A stretch of DNA of 10,053 nucleotides from NCBI GenBank assembly GCA_964620215.1, contig CAZUJE010000106.1, forward strand, positions 1 through 10,053. Reading direction: 5' to 3'. Within the stretch, counting starts at the first letter, position 1; each line of letters begins with the position of its first letter. Source of the DNA: JAUSIF01 sp964620215. Its GTDB lineage: Bacteria > Pseudomonadota > Alphaproteobacteria > Rhizobiales > Xanthobacteraceae. The notes beneath the pieces were generated by a model. It saw only the letters and a program-made list of their open reading frames with translations. It did no database searches and had not been told where the DNA came from. The position numbers and the translations under genes are program-made. This document shows positions 1 through 6,780 of the stretch, piece by piece.

Positions 1-119
1 TGCGTTCGATCCGGCCCGGCCTTGGTCTTGCCCCGAAACACCTGCCGGAAATTCTGGGCAGGCGCGCTCGAAAGCCCATCTCCAGGGGCACCCCTATGTC
101 GTTCGATCTTGTCGAATAG
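1..119 (+). CDS. pseI: Pseudaminic acid synthase PseI, C-terminal end only (partial)
   Basis: This is the 3' end of a gene entering from the left edge, read in the frame starting at base 3 and ending at TAG 117-119. The 38 visible residues begin RSIRPGLGLAPKHL and end RGTPMSFDLVE. This matches the C-terminal SAF (antifreeze-like) domain of PseI/NeuB-type synthases; the RSIRPG-x-GLxPK string is typical of PseI rather than sialic acid synthases. PseI condenses phosphoenolpyruvate with a 6-deoxy-AltdiNAc sugar to make pseudaminic acid in the cytoplasm. The catalytic TIM barrel is outside the window, so activity cannot be judged. A legionaminic acid synthase is the main alternative. The gene ends 33 bases before the methylase, consistent with one operon. 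Confidence 0.82.
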   Translation, partial: RSIRPGLGLAPKHLPEILGRRARKPISRGTPMSFDLVE

Positions 120-152
120 TATTCGTAAAACAATCGTTGTAGTTGTCAGCTG

Positions 153-812
153 ATGAATTCTTCAAAAAAAATCAAAGCTTCGCGAAAGAAAAGCGACTTC
201 GCCACGCCGCAGGAAGATTTCTGGGCGGGCAAGTTTGGTAACGAATATACCGTGCGCAATCAGGGTGACCGGATTATCGCCAGTAATGCCGCGCTTTTTT
301 CCAAGGTTCTGGCGCGCATCGGAAAGATCGGCTCCGCGATCGAGCTGGGCGCGAATGTCGGTCTTAATTTGGAAGCCCTGCGCCTGCTCGATCCCGACAT
401 CAAGCTCGCGGCTGTCGAGATCAATGCGAGCGCGGTTAAGGCTCTGAAAAAAATCGGAAAGATCGAAGTACATCACGACTCGATCATGAATTTCCGTCCT
501 AAAAAGACATTCGACCTCTCTTTCGTGAAGGGAGTGCTGATCCACATCAATCCGGCTGAACTGAAGAATGTCTATTCCGCGCTCTACAAGAGCAGCGGCC
601 GGTTCGTTATGATCGCCGAATATTATAATCCGTCACCCGTGAGCATTCCCTATCGCGGCCATTCGGACCGCCTGTTCAAGCGCGATTTCGCGGGCGAGAT
701 GATGACTGCTTATCGCGACCTGAAGCTCGTGGACTATGGCTTTGTGTACCGGCGCGATCCTAACTTTCCGCAAGACGATCTGACTTGGTTCCTGCTGGAA
801 AAGCGGAAGTAA
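153..812 (+). CDS. Class I SAM-dependent methyltransferase, pseudaminic-acid-biosynthesis-associated type
   Basis: A 219-residue Rossmann-fold methyltransferase. The SAM-binding motif I is AIELGANVGLN (residues 62-72), the acidic end of strand 2 is VEIN (88-91), and a post-motif segment VKGVLIHINP lies at 125-134. The N-terminal EDFWAGKFGNEYTVRN (21-36) is the hallmark of methylases found in pseudaminic acid clusters (TIGR03587 type). The first 15 residues are lysine- and serine-rich and probably disordered. The ATG at 153 has no clear Shine-Dalgarno sequence. The gene sits between pseI and the sugar amidotransferase with a 4-base gap to the latter, so it very likely acts on the same sugar. 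The acceptor atom is not known from sequence; the amidino nitrogen made by the next enzyme is one candidate. Confidence 0.88.
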   Translation: MNSSKKIKASRKKSDFATPQEDFWAGKFGNEYTVRNQGDRIIASNAALFSKVLARIGKIGSAIELGANVGLNLEALRLLDPDIKLAAVEINASAVKALKKIGKIEVHHDSIMNFRPKKTFDLSFVKGVLIHINPAELKNVYSALYKSSGRFVMIAEYYNPSPVSIPYRGHSDRLFKRDFAGEMMTAYRDLKLVDYGFVYRRDPNFPQDDLTWFLLEKRK

Positions 813-816
813 TTCC

Positions 817-1977
817 ATGCTTCGATATTGCAAGCGTTGCGTGATGCCGGACAGCAAGCCGGACCTTCTGATCGACGATGAAGGTGTTTGCAATGCCTGC
901 CGCAGCTATGAGGCGCGCAAGGAAATTGACTGGAAACAACGCGCGGCGGAGTTGAAGGATATCACGGACCGCTACCGCTCCAAAGACAGCAGCCGCTGGG
1001 ATTGCATCGTGCCGGTGAGCGGCGGCAAGGACAGTACGTTTCAGGTTGTGCGCGTGCTTGAGCTTGGTCTCAATCCGCTTTGCGTCACGGCGACTACATG
1101 CGATCTCACCCCGCTGGGGCGGAAGAATATCGAGAACATCAAAAATCTCGGCGTCGATTACATGGAGTTCTCGCCGAACCCCGTTGTACGGCGGAAACTG
1201 AACCGCATTGGCCTTACACAGGTCGGCGATATCTCCTGGCCCGAGCATGTGGGAATTTTCACAATCCCGGTGCGCGCGGCGATGGAATATAACGTGCCTC
1301 TGATTGTGTGGGGCGAGAACTCACAGAACGAATATGGCGGTCCAGCCGCCGCCGCCGACAAGAATGTTTTGACGCGGCGCTGGCTGGAAGAATTCGGCGG
1401 GCTGCTCGGGCTTCGCGTCAGCGATCTGATCGGCATGGAAGGGATCACAAAAAAGAACTTGATCCCTTACACCTATCCAACTGATGAGGAATTGAACCGC
1501 GTGGGGGTCACCGGCCTCTTCCTTGGCTACTACCTGCCGTGGGACGGATTCGCGAATGCCGAAATCGCCAAGGCAAACGGCTTCAGTGTTTACGACAAAA
1601 TGGTGGAAGGCTCGATTGTCGATTACGAAAATCTCGACAATCATCAGACCGGCATCCACGATTATTTCAAATTTCTGAAATTCGGATTTGGGCGCGGAAC
1701 CGATCTCGCTTGTCTGCACATCCGCCGCGGGCGGCTCTTGCGCGAGCACGGGATGGAGCTTGTCCGCAAGCACGATGGAAAATTTCCGTGGGAATATCTC
1801 GGCAAGCCGCTCGACAGGATCATCGAGCCGCTCGGCTTGGGGGTGCCCGATTTCGTGAAAATCTGCGACCGCTTTACCAACAAGAAGCTGTTCTTGCGCG
1901 ATGAGGACGGAAACCTTGTTCGCGACAAGGACGGGAATCTCACGAAAATCAATTACGATAATCCGACCAATCTCTGA
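817..1977 (+). CDS. N-acetyl sugar amidotransferase (PP-loop, WbpG/PseA family)
   Basis: A 386-residue ATP-dependent amidotransferase that converts an acetamido group of a nucleotide sugar or nonulosonic acid into an acetamidino group. Two CxxC pairs (Cys5/Cys8 in CKRC and Cys25/Cys28 in CNAC) form a probable zinc site. The PP-loop VSGGKDS at 67-73 binds ATP. The VWGENSQNEYGG segment at 164-175 is typical of the family. The size is full length for WbpG/PseA. The ATG at 817 has a good ribosome site, GGAAG at 805-809, overlapping the stop of the methylase, so translation is probably coupled. hisH and hisF follow, as with P. aeruginosa wbpG, where they supply ammonia. The C-terminus carries two 8-residue repeats (361-376). 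With PseI upstream, PseA is the likely functional name, but the substrate is inferred. Confidence 0.9.
   Translation: MLRYCKRCVMPDSKPDLLIDDEGVCNACRSYEARKEIDWKQRAAELKDITDRYRSKDSSRWDCIVPVSGGKDSTFQVVRVLELGLNPLCVTATTCDLTPLGRKNIENIKNLGVDYMEFSPNPVVRRKLNRIGLTQVGDISWPEHVGIFTIPVRAAMEYNVPLIVWGENSQNEYGGPAAAADKNVLTRRWLEEFGGLLGLRVSDLIGMEGITKKNLIPYTYPTDEELNRVGVTGLFLGYYLPWDGFANAEIAKANGFSVYDKMVEGSIVDYENLDNHQTGIHDYFKFLKFGFGRGTDLACLHIRRGRLLREHGMELVRKHDGKFPWEYLGKPLDRIIEPLGLGVPDFVKICDRFTNKKLFLRDEDGNLVRDKDGNLTKINYDNPTNL
1897..1944 (+). repeat. Two tandem 24-base units inside the amidotransferase gene
   Basis: Bases 1897-1920 and 1921-1944 encode RDEDGNLV and RDKDGNLT. The units match at 16 of 24 bases, and apart from the last codon most differences are at third positions. 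This suggests an old in-frame duplication kept for its protein sequence. It lies in the charged tail of the enzyme, well away from the PP-loop. Confidence 0.7.
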
Positions 1978-1979
1978 AC

Positions 1980-2001
1980 GTGTGCACACCTGCATTAGGT
2001 G
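1980..2001. repeat. Palindrome plus small hairpin between amidotransferase and hisH
   Basis: GTGTGCACAC at 1980-1989 is a perfect 10-base palindrome starting two bases after the amidotransferase stop codon. It overlaps a second inverted repeat, CACCT (1987-1991) with AGGTG (1997-2001) around a 5-base loop. No T-run follows, so it is not a standard terminator. It could be an RNA processing or stabilising element in the operon, or a chance structure. Confidence 0.35.
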
Positions 2002-2037
2002 CTAAAAGCGTGCCGTGCGTTTTCGGGCAATTTGCAG

Positions 2038-2664
2038 ATGAAAACCGTCGTCATCGATTATGGCATGGGAAATCTCGGCTCCGTGCGCCGCGCCATTGAG
2101 GAATGCGGCGGCGAGCCGGTTGTCACCAGCGATCCCGGCCAGCTCGATAGCGCGGAGCGGATTTTGCTCCCGGGGGTCGGCGCTTTTGGCGATGGAATGC
2201 GAAATCTGCGAGAGGCGGGCTGGCCCGCTGCGATCGAGCGCGCACTGGCAAAACCAAATGTAGCGATGCTCGGTATTTGCCTGGGGATGCAATTGCTCGC
2301 GACTACAGGCTACGAGAACGGGGAAGCGAAGGGGCTTGGCCTCATTCCGGGCGAAGTCACCCGGATGGAGCCGTCGGGCGACGAGCGGCTTCCGCATGTC
2401 GGCTGGAACGAAATTCACGTCAGCAATCCGTCACCGCTGCTGGAAGGAATTGAGAGCGGTATCGACTTCTATTTTGTGCACAGTTTTCGTTTTGTGCCGG
2501 ACAGCAAAAAGTCAATTCTTGCGACGACGCCTTATGGCGGGGATTTTGTTTCCATCGTGCAGGAGAAAAATGTTTTCGGCACACAGTTTCATCCTGAAAA
2601 AAGTTCGCATGCCGGCTTCCGGATTTTGAAGAACTTTCTGACGCTACCCCGCCTCGATGCTTAA
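2038..2664 (+). CDS. hisH: Glutamine amidotransferase subunit HisH (surface-sugar paralogue)
   Basis: A 208-residue class I glutaminase. The nucleophile is Cys81 in GICLGMQ, and His185 and Glu187 lie in FHPEKS, completing the catalytic triad. The PGVGAFGDGM oxyanion-strand motif (45-54) and PHVGWN (119-124) are HisH signatures. It hydrolyses glutamine and passes ammonia to HisF. The ATG at 2038 is chosen because MKTVVIDYGMGNLGS is the normal HisH N-terminus; a GTG at 1999 in the same frame would add 13 residues without family resemblance. The ribosome site is weak. The last 8 bases overlap hisF, which suggests coupled translation and equal amounts of the two subunits. Flanking genes are surface-sugar genes rather than hisB or hisA, so a role in sugar amidination is inferred instead of histidine synthesis. 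Confidence 0.92.
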   Translation: MKTVVIDYGMGNLGSVRRAIEECGGEPVVTSDPGQLDSAERILLPGVGAFGDGMRNLREAGWPAAIERALAKPNVAMLGICLGMQLLATTGYENGEAKGLGLIPGEVTRMEPSGDERLPHVGWNEIHVSNPSPLLEGIESGIDFYFVHSFRFVPDSKKSILATTPYGGDFVSIVQEKNVFGTQFHPEKSSHAGFRILKNFLTLPRLDA

Positions 2665-3430
2665 AATCCGCGTCATTCCGACCTTGCTCTGGAAGAATGT
2701 GGGCCTTGTGAAAGGCGTCGCCTTCGACAGCTGGCGCCGTGTTGGCACGGTGCTACCTGCGATCAAGGTTTACAACATGCGCGAGGTCGACGAACTGATC
2801 CTGCTCGACATCAGCGCGACACCGGAAGGACGCGAGCCAGATTACGAATCGATTGAAGAATTTTCATCTGAATGTTTCGTTCCGCTCACCGTGGGCGGTG
2901 GCGTTAGAAACGTCGAACAGATTCGGAAATTGCTGAAAGCGGGCGCGGACAAGGTCGCGATCAATACAGCCGCGTATTCGAATCCAAATCTGATACGTGA
3001 TGCGGCGACCCGTTTCGGATCGCAATGTATTGTGGCGGCTATCGACGTGAAGCGGAAATCCACCGAGCAATATGAGTGCTACAGTCATTGCGGCAGAAAG
3101 CCCACCGGGCATGCGGCGGAAGATTGGGCGTGCAAACTTGAAGAACTTGGCGCAGGAGAAATTCTGGTTACATCCATCGAGCGGGACGGCACCATGCAGG
3201 GCTACGACTTGGATCTGGTCCGGCGTATTTCCGGGGCAGTTCGGGTTCCTGTGATCGCTTCGGGGGGCGCGGGGAATTTCGGGCATCTCTACGAGGCAAT
3301 TTCCTCCGGCAAGGCAAGCGCCGTTGCCGCCGCCAGCATGTTCCATTTCACCGAACAGACGCCGCTGGAGGCAAAACAGTTTTTGGCTTCGAAAAACCTG
3401 CCCGTTCGCAAAAGCGCTCCCAAGGATTGA
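2657..3430 (+). CDS. hisF: HisF-like cyclase subunit, ammonia channel for sugar amidotransferase
   Basis: A 257-residue (beta/alpha)8 barrel, full length for HisF. LTVGGGV (77-83), AINTAA (101-106), AAIDVKRK (127-134), TSIERDGT (172-179) and ASGGAG (201-206) are the expected barrel and phosphate-binding motifs. Compared with histidine HisF, the first-strand CLDVKDG is TLLWKNV here, so catalytic Asp11 is Leu, while Asp130 is retained. The ammonia gate residues correspond to Arg5, Glu46, Lys99 and Glu168 and are all present. This is the pattern of HisF2 proteins paired with WbpG-type enzymes. It probably no longer makes imidazole glycerol phosphate and instead carries ammonia from HisH to the PP-loop amidotransferase. 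The ATG at 2657 overlaps the hisH end by 8 bases. Confidence 0.92.
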   Translation: MLKIRVIPTLLWKNVGLVKGVAFDSWRRVGTVLPAIKVYNMREVDELILLDISATPEGREPDYESIEEFSSECFVPLTVGGGVRNVEQIRKLLKAGADKVAINTAAYSNPNLIRDAATRFGSQCIVAAIDVKRKSTEQYECYSHCGRKPTGHAAEDWACKLEELGAGEILVTSIERDGTMQGYDLDLVRRISGAVRVPVIASGGAGNFGHLYEAISSGKASAVAAASMFHFTEQTPLEAKQFLASKNLPVRKSAPKD

Positions 3431-3493
3431 GCCATTTTGTTTTAGGCCCGCAAGCGCTATATCGCATGCACCACCCACGGTGACGAGTTTCCA

Positions 3494-5224
3494 TTGTCAG
3501 CAAAAAACATCAGCCGCTCGCCGATTGTTTATCTACCGATCGAACTGAGATCGCGCGAACTGGACAGCAAGGTGACGCTGGCAGCGACGCTCGCCGGCAT
3601 GGGCTATCCAACGGTCCTCGGACAACAGTGGATGCTCTCGACAAATTACAGCCGCATGCCGGCCGGCACCATCCTGTTCAAGAGCTTCAACAAGATCCAT
3701 CACCACGCGATGGTGAAAGCGCGGGAAGCGGGGCACTGGGTGGTGACCCAGGAAGAAGAACTGCTCGGAATGATTCAGGAAAAAGTGGTGACCTGGACCT
3801 GCGTTGAAGGCGTGTTCGATGTTGCAGACGCGGTGCTGGCGAATGGTGATTTTGAAGCTGAAATAGTCAAGAAAAATAGCGACGAGAAGGTTCGAGTTGA
3901 AGTTACGGGAAACGGACGGGTCGATCTCTTAAAACCAGAATACCGGAAATTTTTCGAGAAGCAGACCGATGACGTACGCCGCCGTTATGGCGATTTTATT
4001 CTTGTGAACACCAATTTCGGAATCCACAACAGTGTCTGGCGCACTTTGGAAGAGGTGACCGATCTTCAAGAGCGAGCGGGCTTTATCAACGAGAAAGATC
4101 CTGAAACGAAAAAAATCTGGGACGACTATGTAGTCTGGGAGCGGGCGAATATCGAAGGGATGCATGCCGCGATTCGTGAACTAATTCGCCGCAGGCCGGA
4201 CCAAAAAATTGTTATCAGACCTCATCCCGCGGAAGACCTGAAGTGCTGGGATGGGTTATTTCCTGAAAGCAAAAATATTTTTGTCATTCGTGAAGGCTCG
4301 CATGTTCCCTGGACATTGGCCTGCCAGGTTTTGATCCATACCTGCTGCACCACGGGTTTCGAAGCGTTTGTCGCGGGTAAACCTGCGCTCAGTTTGATGC
4401 CGCATCAAAGCTGGATCGTCGACTCGTTGATAACCAACCGCGTCAATCCTGTTTTTCAGAAACCGCATGACCTTATCGATGCTGTGGAGAAGGTGCTCGA
4501 CGGTGGAGAGACGCCGAAAGGCTCAGGTTTGTCCGAAGCGGAGCATTTCGTTTGGAATTGCACGATCAATAATGCCTTCTCACGTATTGCTTCTCTCCTC
4601 ATTGAGGGTTTACCGCCCCCGGGCGAAATTAGATTGCCTCCGCTTTCGAGCATCGGGCTGGAGGAGCGGCTGAAGGTAAAGTTCGATGTGTCCTATGAAG
4701 AATGCGCGGATACGCTTGCGCGTGCGGCCGATGCCATCGGTTTGCGCGACAAGCCCGAATGTATTTCGTTGCAGGATGGAATTTTTCTGATTGTTCCCGC
4801 CGGGGCGCGGGGGAGCATTTCGATTTTGGCACCGCTGTTGAATGCAGAACAGGCGATTGCCGCCATGGAAACTGCCTTCAGAGCGCGCGATCTTCAGAAG
4901 GTTCTGGATCTCTTTAACACGAATTTAAGCGAGATTGAGCAAAGCTCTCCCTGCTGGTTTCTGGCGGGCGTTGCATTGTTCGAACTTGGGCGCCACGCAG
5001 AAGCATTGCAGCATTTTCAGAATGCGGAAGCGACCGCTGGACCCGAGAAAAATTTTCAACTTCTGTTCATGCTCGCGGTCGTTCACCGGCAACTCGGCCA
5101 AGTGAAAAAAGCATTGGGCTATGCCGAACAGGCGCACAGACAGGCGCCGGCCGATCAAAGAGTTTTTGAGCTTTACAAGTCGCTTCAGCCTCAGACAGGC
5201 GGCAAGCCGCCAAAGAAAAAATAA
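3494..5224 (+). CDS. Surface carbohydrate biosynthesis protein with C-terminal TPR repeats
   Basis: A 576-residue cytoplasmic protein without signal peptide or membrane segment. The N-terminal part begins IVYLPIELRSRELDSKVTLA (11-30), typical of the surface carbohydrate biosynthesis family (TIGR04396 type). RPHPAED (242-248) and HTCCTTGFEAFVAGKPALS (282-300) resemble the sugar-nucleotide half of GT-B-like capsule and lipopolysaccharide proteins. A link of about 390-480 follows, then two TPR-like helical pairs (about 484-517 and 518-551) and a lysine-rich end. TTG at 3494 is taken as the start, because no ATG or GTG lies upstream in frame near the conserved N-terminus and the next ATG would delete it; GACGAG at 3482-3487 is a weak ribosome site. 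It lies 63 bases after hisF. A glycosyl-transfer role on the modified nonulosonic acid is inferred. Confidence 0.82.
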   Translation: MSAKNISRSPIVYLPIELRSRELDSKVTLAATLAGMGYPTVLGQQWMLSTNYSRMPAGTILFKSFNKIHHHAMVKAREAGHWVVTQEEELLGMIQEKVVTWTCVEGVFDVADAVLANGDFEAEIVKKNSDEKVRVEVTGNGRVDLLKPEYRKFFEKQTDDVRRRYGDFILVNTNFGIHNSVWRTLEEVTDLQERAGFINEKDPETKKIWDDYVVWERANIEGMHAAIRELIRRRPDQKIVIRPHPAEDLKCWDGLFPESKNIFVIREGSHVPWTLACQVLIHTCCTTGFEAFVAGKPALSLMPHQSWIVDSLITNRVNPVFQKPHDLIDAVEKVLDGGETPKGSGLSEAEHFVWNCTINNAFSRIASLLIEGLPPPGEIRLPPLSSIGLEERLKVKFDVSYEECADTLARAADAIGLRDKPECISLQDGIFLIVPAGARGSISILAPLLNAEQAIAAMETAFRARDLQKVLDLFNTNLSEIEQSSPCWFLAGVALFELGRHAEALQHFQNAEATAGPEKNFQLLFMLAVVHRQLGQVKKALGYAEQAHRQAPADQRVFELYKSLQPQTGGKPPKKK

Positions 5225-5236
5225 ATTCGCCCGGTG

Positions 5237-6196
5237 TCAAGCTTTGAGTATACGCACCGGCTTTCCATCGAGCCAGGCGGCGATGTCCTCAACCGCCATC
5301 CCGTAGAAAATGCGGTAAGTTTCTTCGGTGACATAGCCGAGATGCGGCGTGCCGATCACGTTGTCGAGCGCGCGAAGCGGATGACTTGAGGGCAGCGGCT
5401 CCATGTCGAATACATCGAGACCGGCGCCGGCGATTTTCCTGTTTTTCAACGCATCGAACAACGCCGCTTCGTCAATGATGGGACCGCGCGATGTGTTCAC
5501 GATGACCGCGTCCGGCTTCATCATCGCAAACTGCTTTGCACCGATCAGGCCTTTGGTGCGCTCGCTCAACACGAGATGAATCGAAATTACGTCGGATGTT
5601 TTCAGAAGATTATCGAACGAGCCCGCGAAATCCACGCCGTGCTCGGCGCAACGTTCGGCGGTGAGATTTTGGCTCCAAGCCGAAGCCTTCATACCGAACG
5701 CAAGACCGAATTTCGCGAGCTTCGCCCCAAGTTTGCCAAGGCCGATGATGCCGAGCCGCCGTCCGTTCAATTCTCGCCCAATCGTCGTCTGCCACTTCCC
5801 GCCATTGCGGAAGAGCGCGGCTTCGGAAGGAATGTGGCGCATCAAGGAAAGAATCAGACCGAAGGCGAGTTCAGCAGTCGCGCCGACCGAGCCGTCCGTC
5901 CCGCAAACCAGCACGTCATGGTCGGCGGCGGCCTTCAGATCGATCGCAGCATTGCGCATGCCGGTGGTGACGAGAAGTTTCAGCTTCGGCAGGCGCTCGA
6001 ACAGCGCACGGTCGAAGGGCGTACGTTCGCGCATGGCCAAGATGATTTCGGCGTCAGCCAGCGCATAGACTAATGCCTCACGGTCAAGGATCGGCTGGTT
6101 GCTGACGCGGTAATCCACCTTGCCTTTGAGCGGACTCCAGTCGGCGCTTTTGAGAGCGGCGTTCTGGTAGTCATCGAGAATCACGCAACGAAGCAT
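5237..6196 (-). CDS. D-2-hydroxyacid dehydrogenase family protein (NAD-dependent)
   Basis: A 319-residue enzyme of the SerA/PGDH-like superfamily, interconverting a D-2-hydroxyacid and its 2-oxoacid with NAD(P). The Rossmann glycine motif GLGKLG is at 152-157. The catalytic set is Arg237 in NTSRGPIIDE, Glu266 in DVFDMEPLP and His285 in GTPHLGY, all present. The length fits single-domain-pair dehydrogenases without the ACT domain of full SerA. The ATG at 6194-6196 has a strong ribosome site, GGAGGGG, four bases upstream. The substrate cannot be told; phosphoglycerate, hydroxypyruvate or another 2-oxoacid are possible. It converges on the sugar cluster with only 12 bases between stop codons and no visible terminator, so transcripts may overlap. 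Its promoter must lie in the divergent gap 6197-6306. Confidence 0.88.
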   Translation of the reverse strand: MLRCVILDDYQNAALKSADWSPLKGKVDYRVSNQPILDREALVYALADAEIILAMRERTPFDRALFERLPKLKLLVTTGMRNAAIDLKAAADHDVLVCGTDGSVGATAELAFGLILSLMRHIPSEAALFRNGGKWQTTIGRELNGRRLGIIGLGKLGAKLAKFGLAFGMKASAWSQNLTAERCAEHGVDFAGSFDNLLKTSDVISIHLVLSERTKGLIGAKQFAMMKPDAVIVNTSRGPIIDEAALFDALKNRKIAGAGLDVFDMEPLPSSHPLRALDNVIGTPHLGYVTEETYRIFYGMAVEDIAAWLDGKPVRILKA

Positions 6197-6200
6197 GCCG

Positions 6201-6207
6201 CCCCTCC
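6201..6207 (-). promoter_or_regulatory. Strong Shine-Dalgarno site of the dehydrogenase gene
   Basis: On the - strand the sequence GGAGGGG precedes the ATG at 6196 with a 4-base spacer. It fixes the start codon and is the clearest ribosome site in the window. Confidence 0.7.
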
Positions 6208-6256
6208 ATCAGTCTGCCCTGTCCTAAAGTGTCCGGAAAAATTGCGCCAGATGGGA

Positions 6257-6272
6257 TCGCTAATTCGCTAAT
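6257..6272. repeat. Tandem 8-base repeat in the divergent promoter region
   Basis: TCGCTAAT occurs twice head to tail (6257-6264, 6265-6272), and a related palindrome TTAGCTAA follows at 6290-6297. A second direct repeat, TGTCC at 6220-6224 and 6230-6234, has a 10-base period. All lie in the 110-base gap between the dehydrogenase (-) and the TerB-like gene (+). The spacing near one helical turn would suit a regulator binding site, but no known operator is recognised and no clear -35/-10 pair could be assigned. Confidence 0.35.
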
Positions 6273-6306
6273 TGCGGGGAGGGCTGGGGTTAGCTAATGA
6301 CAGCCT

Positions 6307-6780
6307 ATGTTCGACACTTTGAGCAAATTTATCGGCGAAATCACCGGCGCGGAGAAGGAAAGCGCTTCCTTCGACGAGACGGAGACACGGCTGGCCGCCG
6401 CCGCGCTGCTTGTTCACGTTGTTGTCAGCGACAGCGAATTCAACCCGGCTGAAAACGAGCGGCTGCGGCAAGTCCTGTCCTACCGTTTCGCGATGGAGCC
6501 GGGCGACGCCGAAAAGCTGATCGAAGCTGCCACCCGCGCCGACAACGAGGCGGTGGACCTCTATCAGTTCACCAGCGTGCTGAACCGGCTGCTCGACGAC
6601 GAGGGCCGCAAGCGTATTGTGGAAATGATGTTCGAGGTCGCCTATGCGGATGGCCAGCTCAGCGAATTCGAGGACAACGTGGTCTGGCGCGCGGCGGAAT
6701 TGCTGCACATTCCATCGCGGGAGCGGGTCACAATCCGCAAATACATGCGCGACGAGTTGACCGACAAAGAAAACAAATAG
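6307..6780 (+). CDS. TerB family protein (tellurite-resistance-like fold)
   Basis: A 157-residue all-helical, acidic cytoplasmic protein. It has two similar halves, each with a helix, an acidic loop and another helix: VHVVVSDSEFNPAENERLR (36-54) and FEVAYADGQLSEFED (109-123). The paired acidic loops (Asp42/Glu44/Glu49 and Asp115/Glu120/Glu122) are the pattern of TerB-like domains, which may bind metal. This stand-alone form (COG4103 type) is common in alphaproteobacteria and is not evidence of tellurite resistance: no terA, terC, terD or terZ is nearby. The ATG at 6307 lacks a clear ribosome site; a GGGAGGG tract lies too far upstream (about 6276-6282). Its TAG shares a base with the SDR start, so the two are co-translated. 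Confidence 0.82.
   Translation: MFDTLSKFIGEITGAEKESASFDETETRLAAAALLVHVVVSDSEFNPAENERLRQVLSYRFAMEPGDAEKLIEAATRADNEAVDLYQFTSVLNRLLDDEGRKRIVEMMFEVAYADGQLSEFEDNVVWRAAELLHIPSRERVTIRKYMRDELTDKENK

Noticed and set aside
162..545. 127-residue ORF on the - strand opposite the methylase
   Set aside because: Antisense shadow of a gene with clear SAM-binding motifs; no recognisable protein family.
1999..2037. GTG at 1999 as the hisH start
   Set aside because: It adds 13 residues unlike HisH, overlaps a hairpin and has no better ribosome site; MKTVVIDYGMGN at 2038 is the normal start.
2038..3430. HisH and HisF as part of a histidine biosynthesis operon
   Set aside because: No hisB, hisA, hisI or hisE is adjacent, both lie directly after a sugar amidotransferase, and HisF lacks Asp11.
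3437..3463. Promoter between hisF and the surface carbohydrate gene (TTGTTT, then TATATC)
   Set aside because: The spacer is only 15 bases and the -35 matches poorly; read-through from hisF is as likely.
5576..6073. 165-residue ORF on the + strand opposite the dehydrogenase
   Set aside because: It is the antisense shadow of a well-supported gene; the translation shows no domain and no ribosome site.
6307..6780. Tellurite resistance operon
   Set aside because: Only a lone TerB-like domain is present; none of the other ter genes occur around it.
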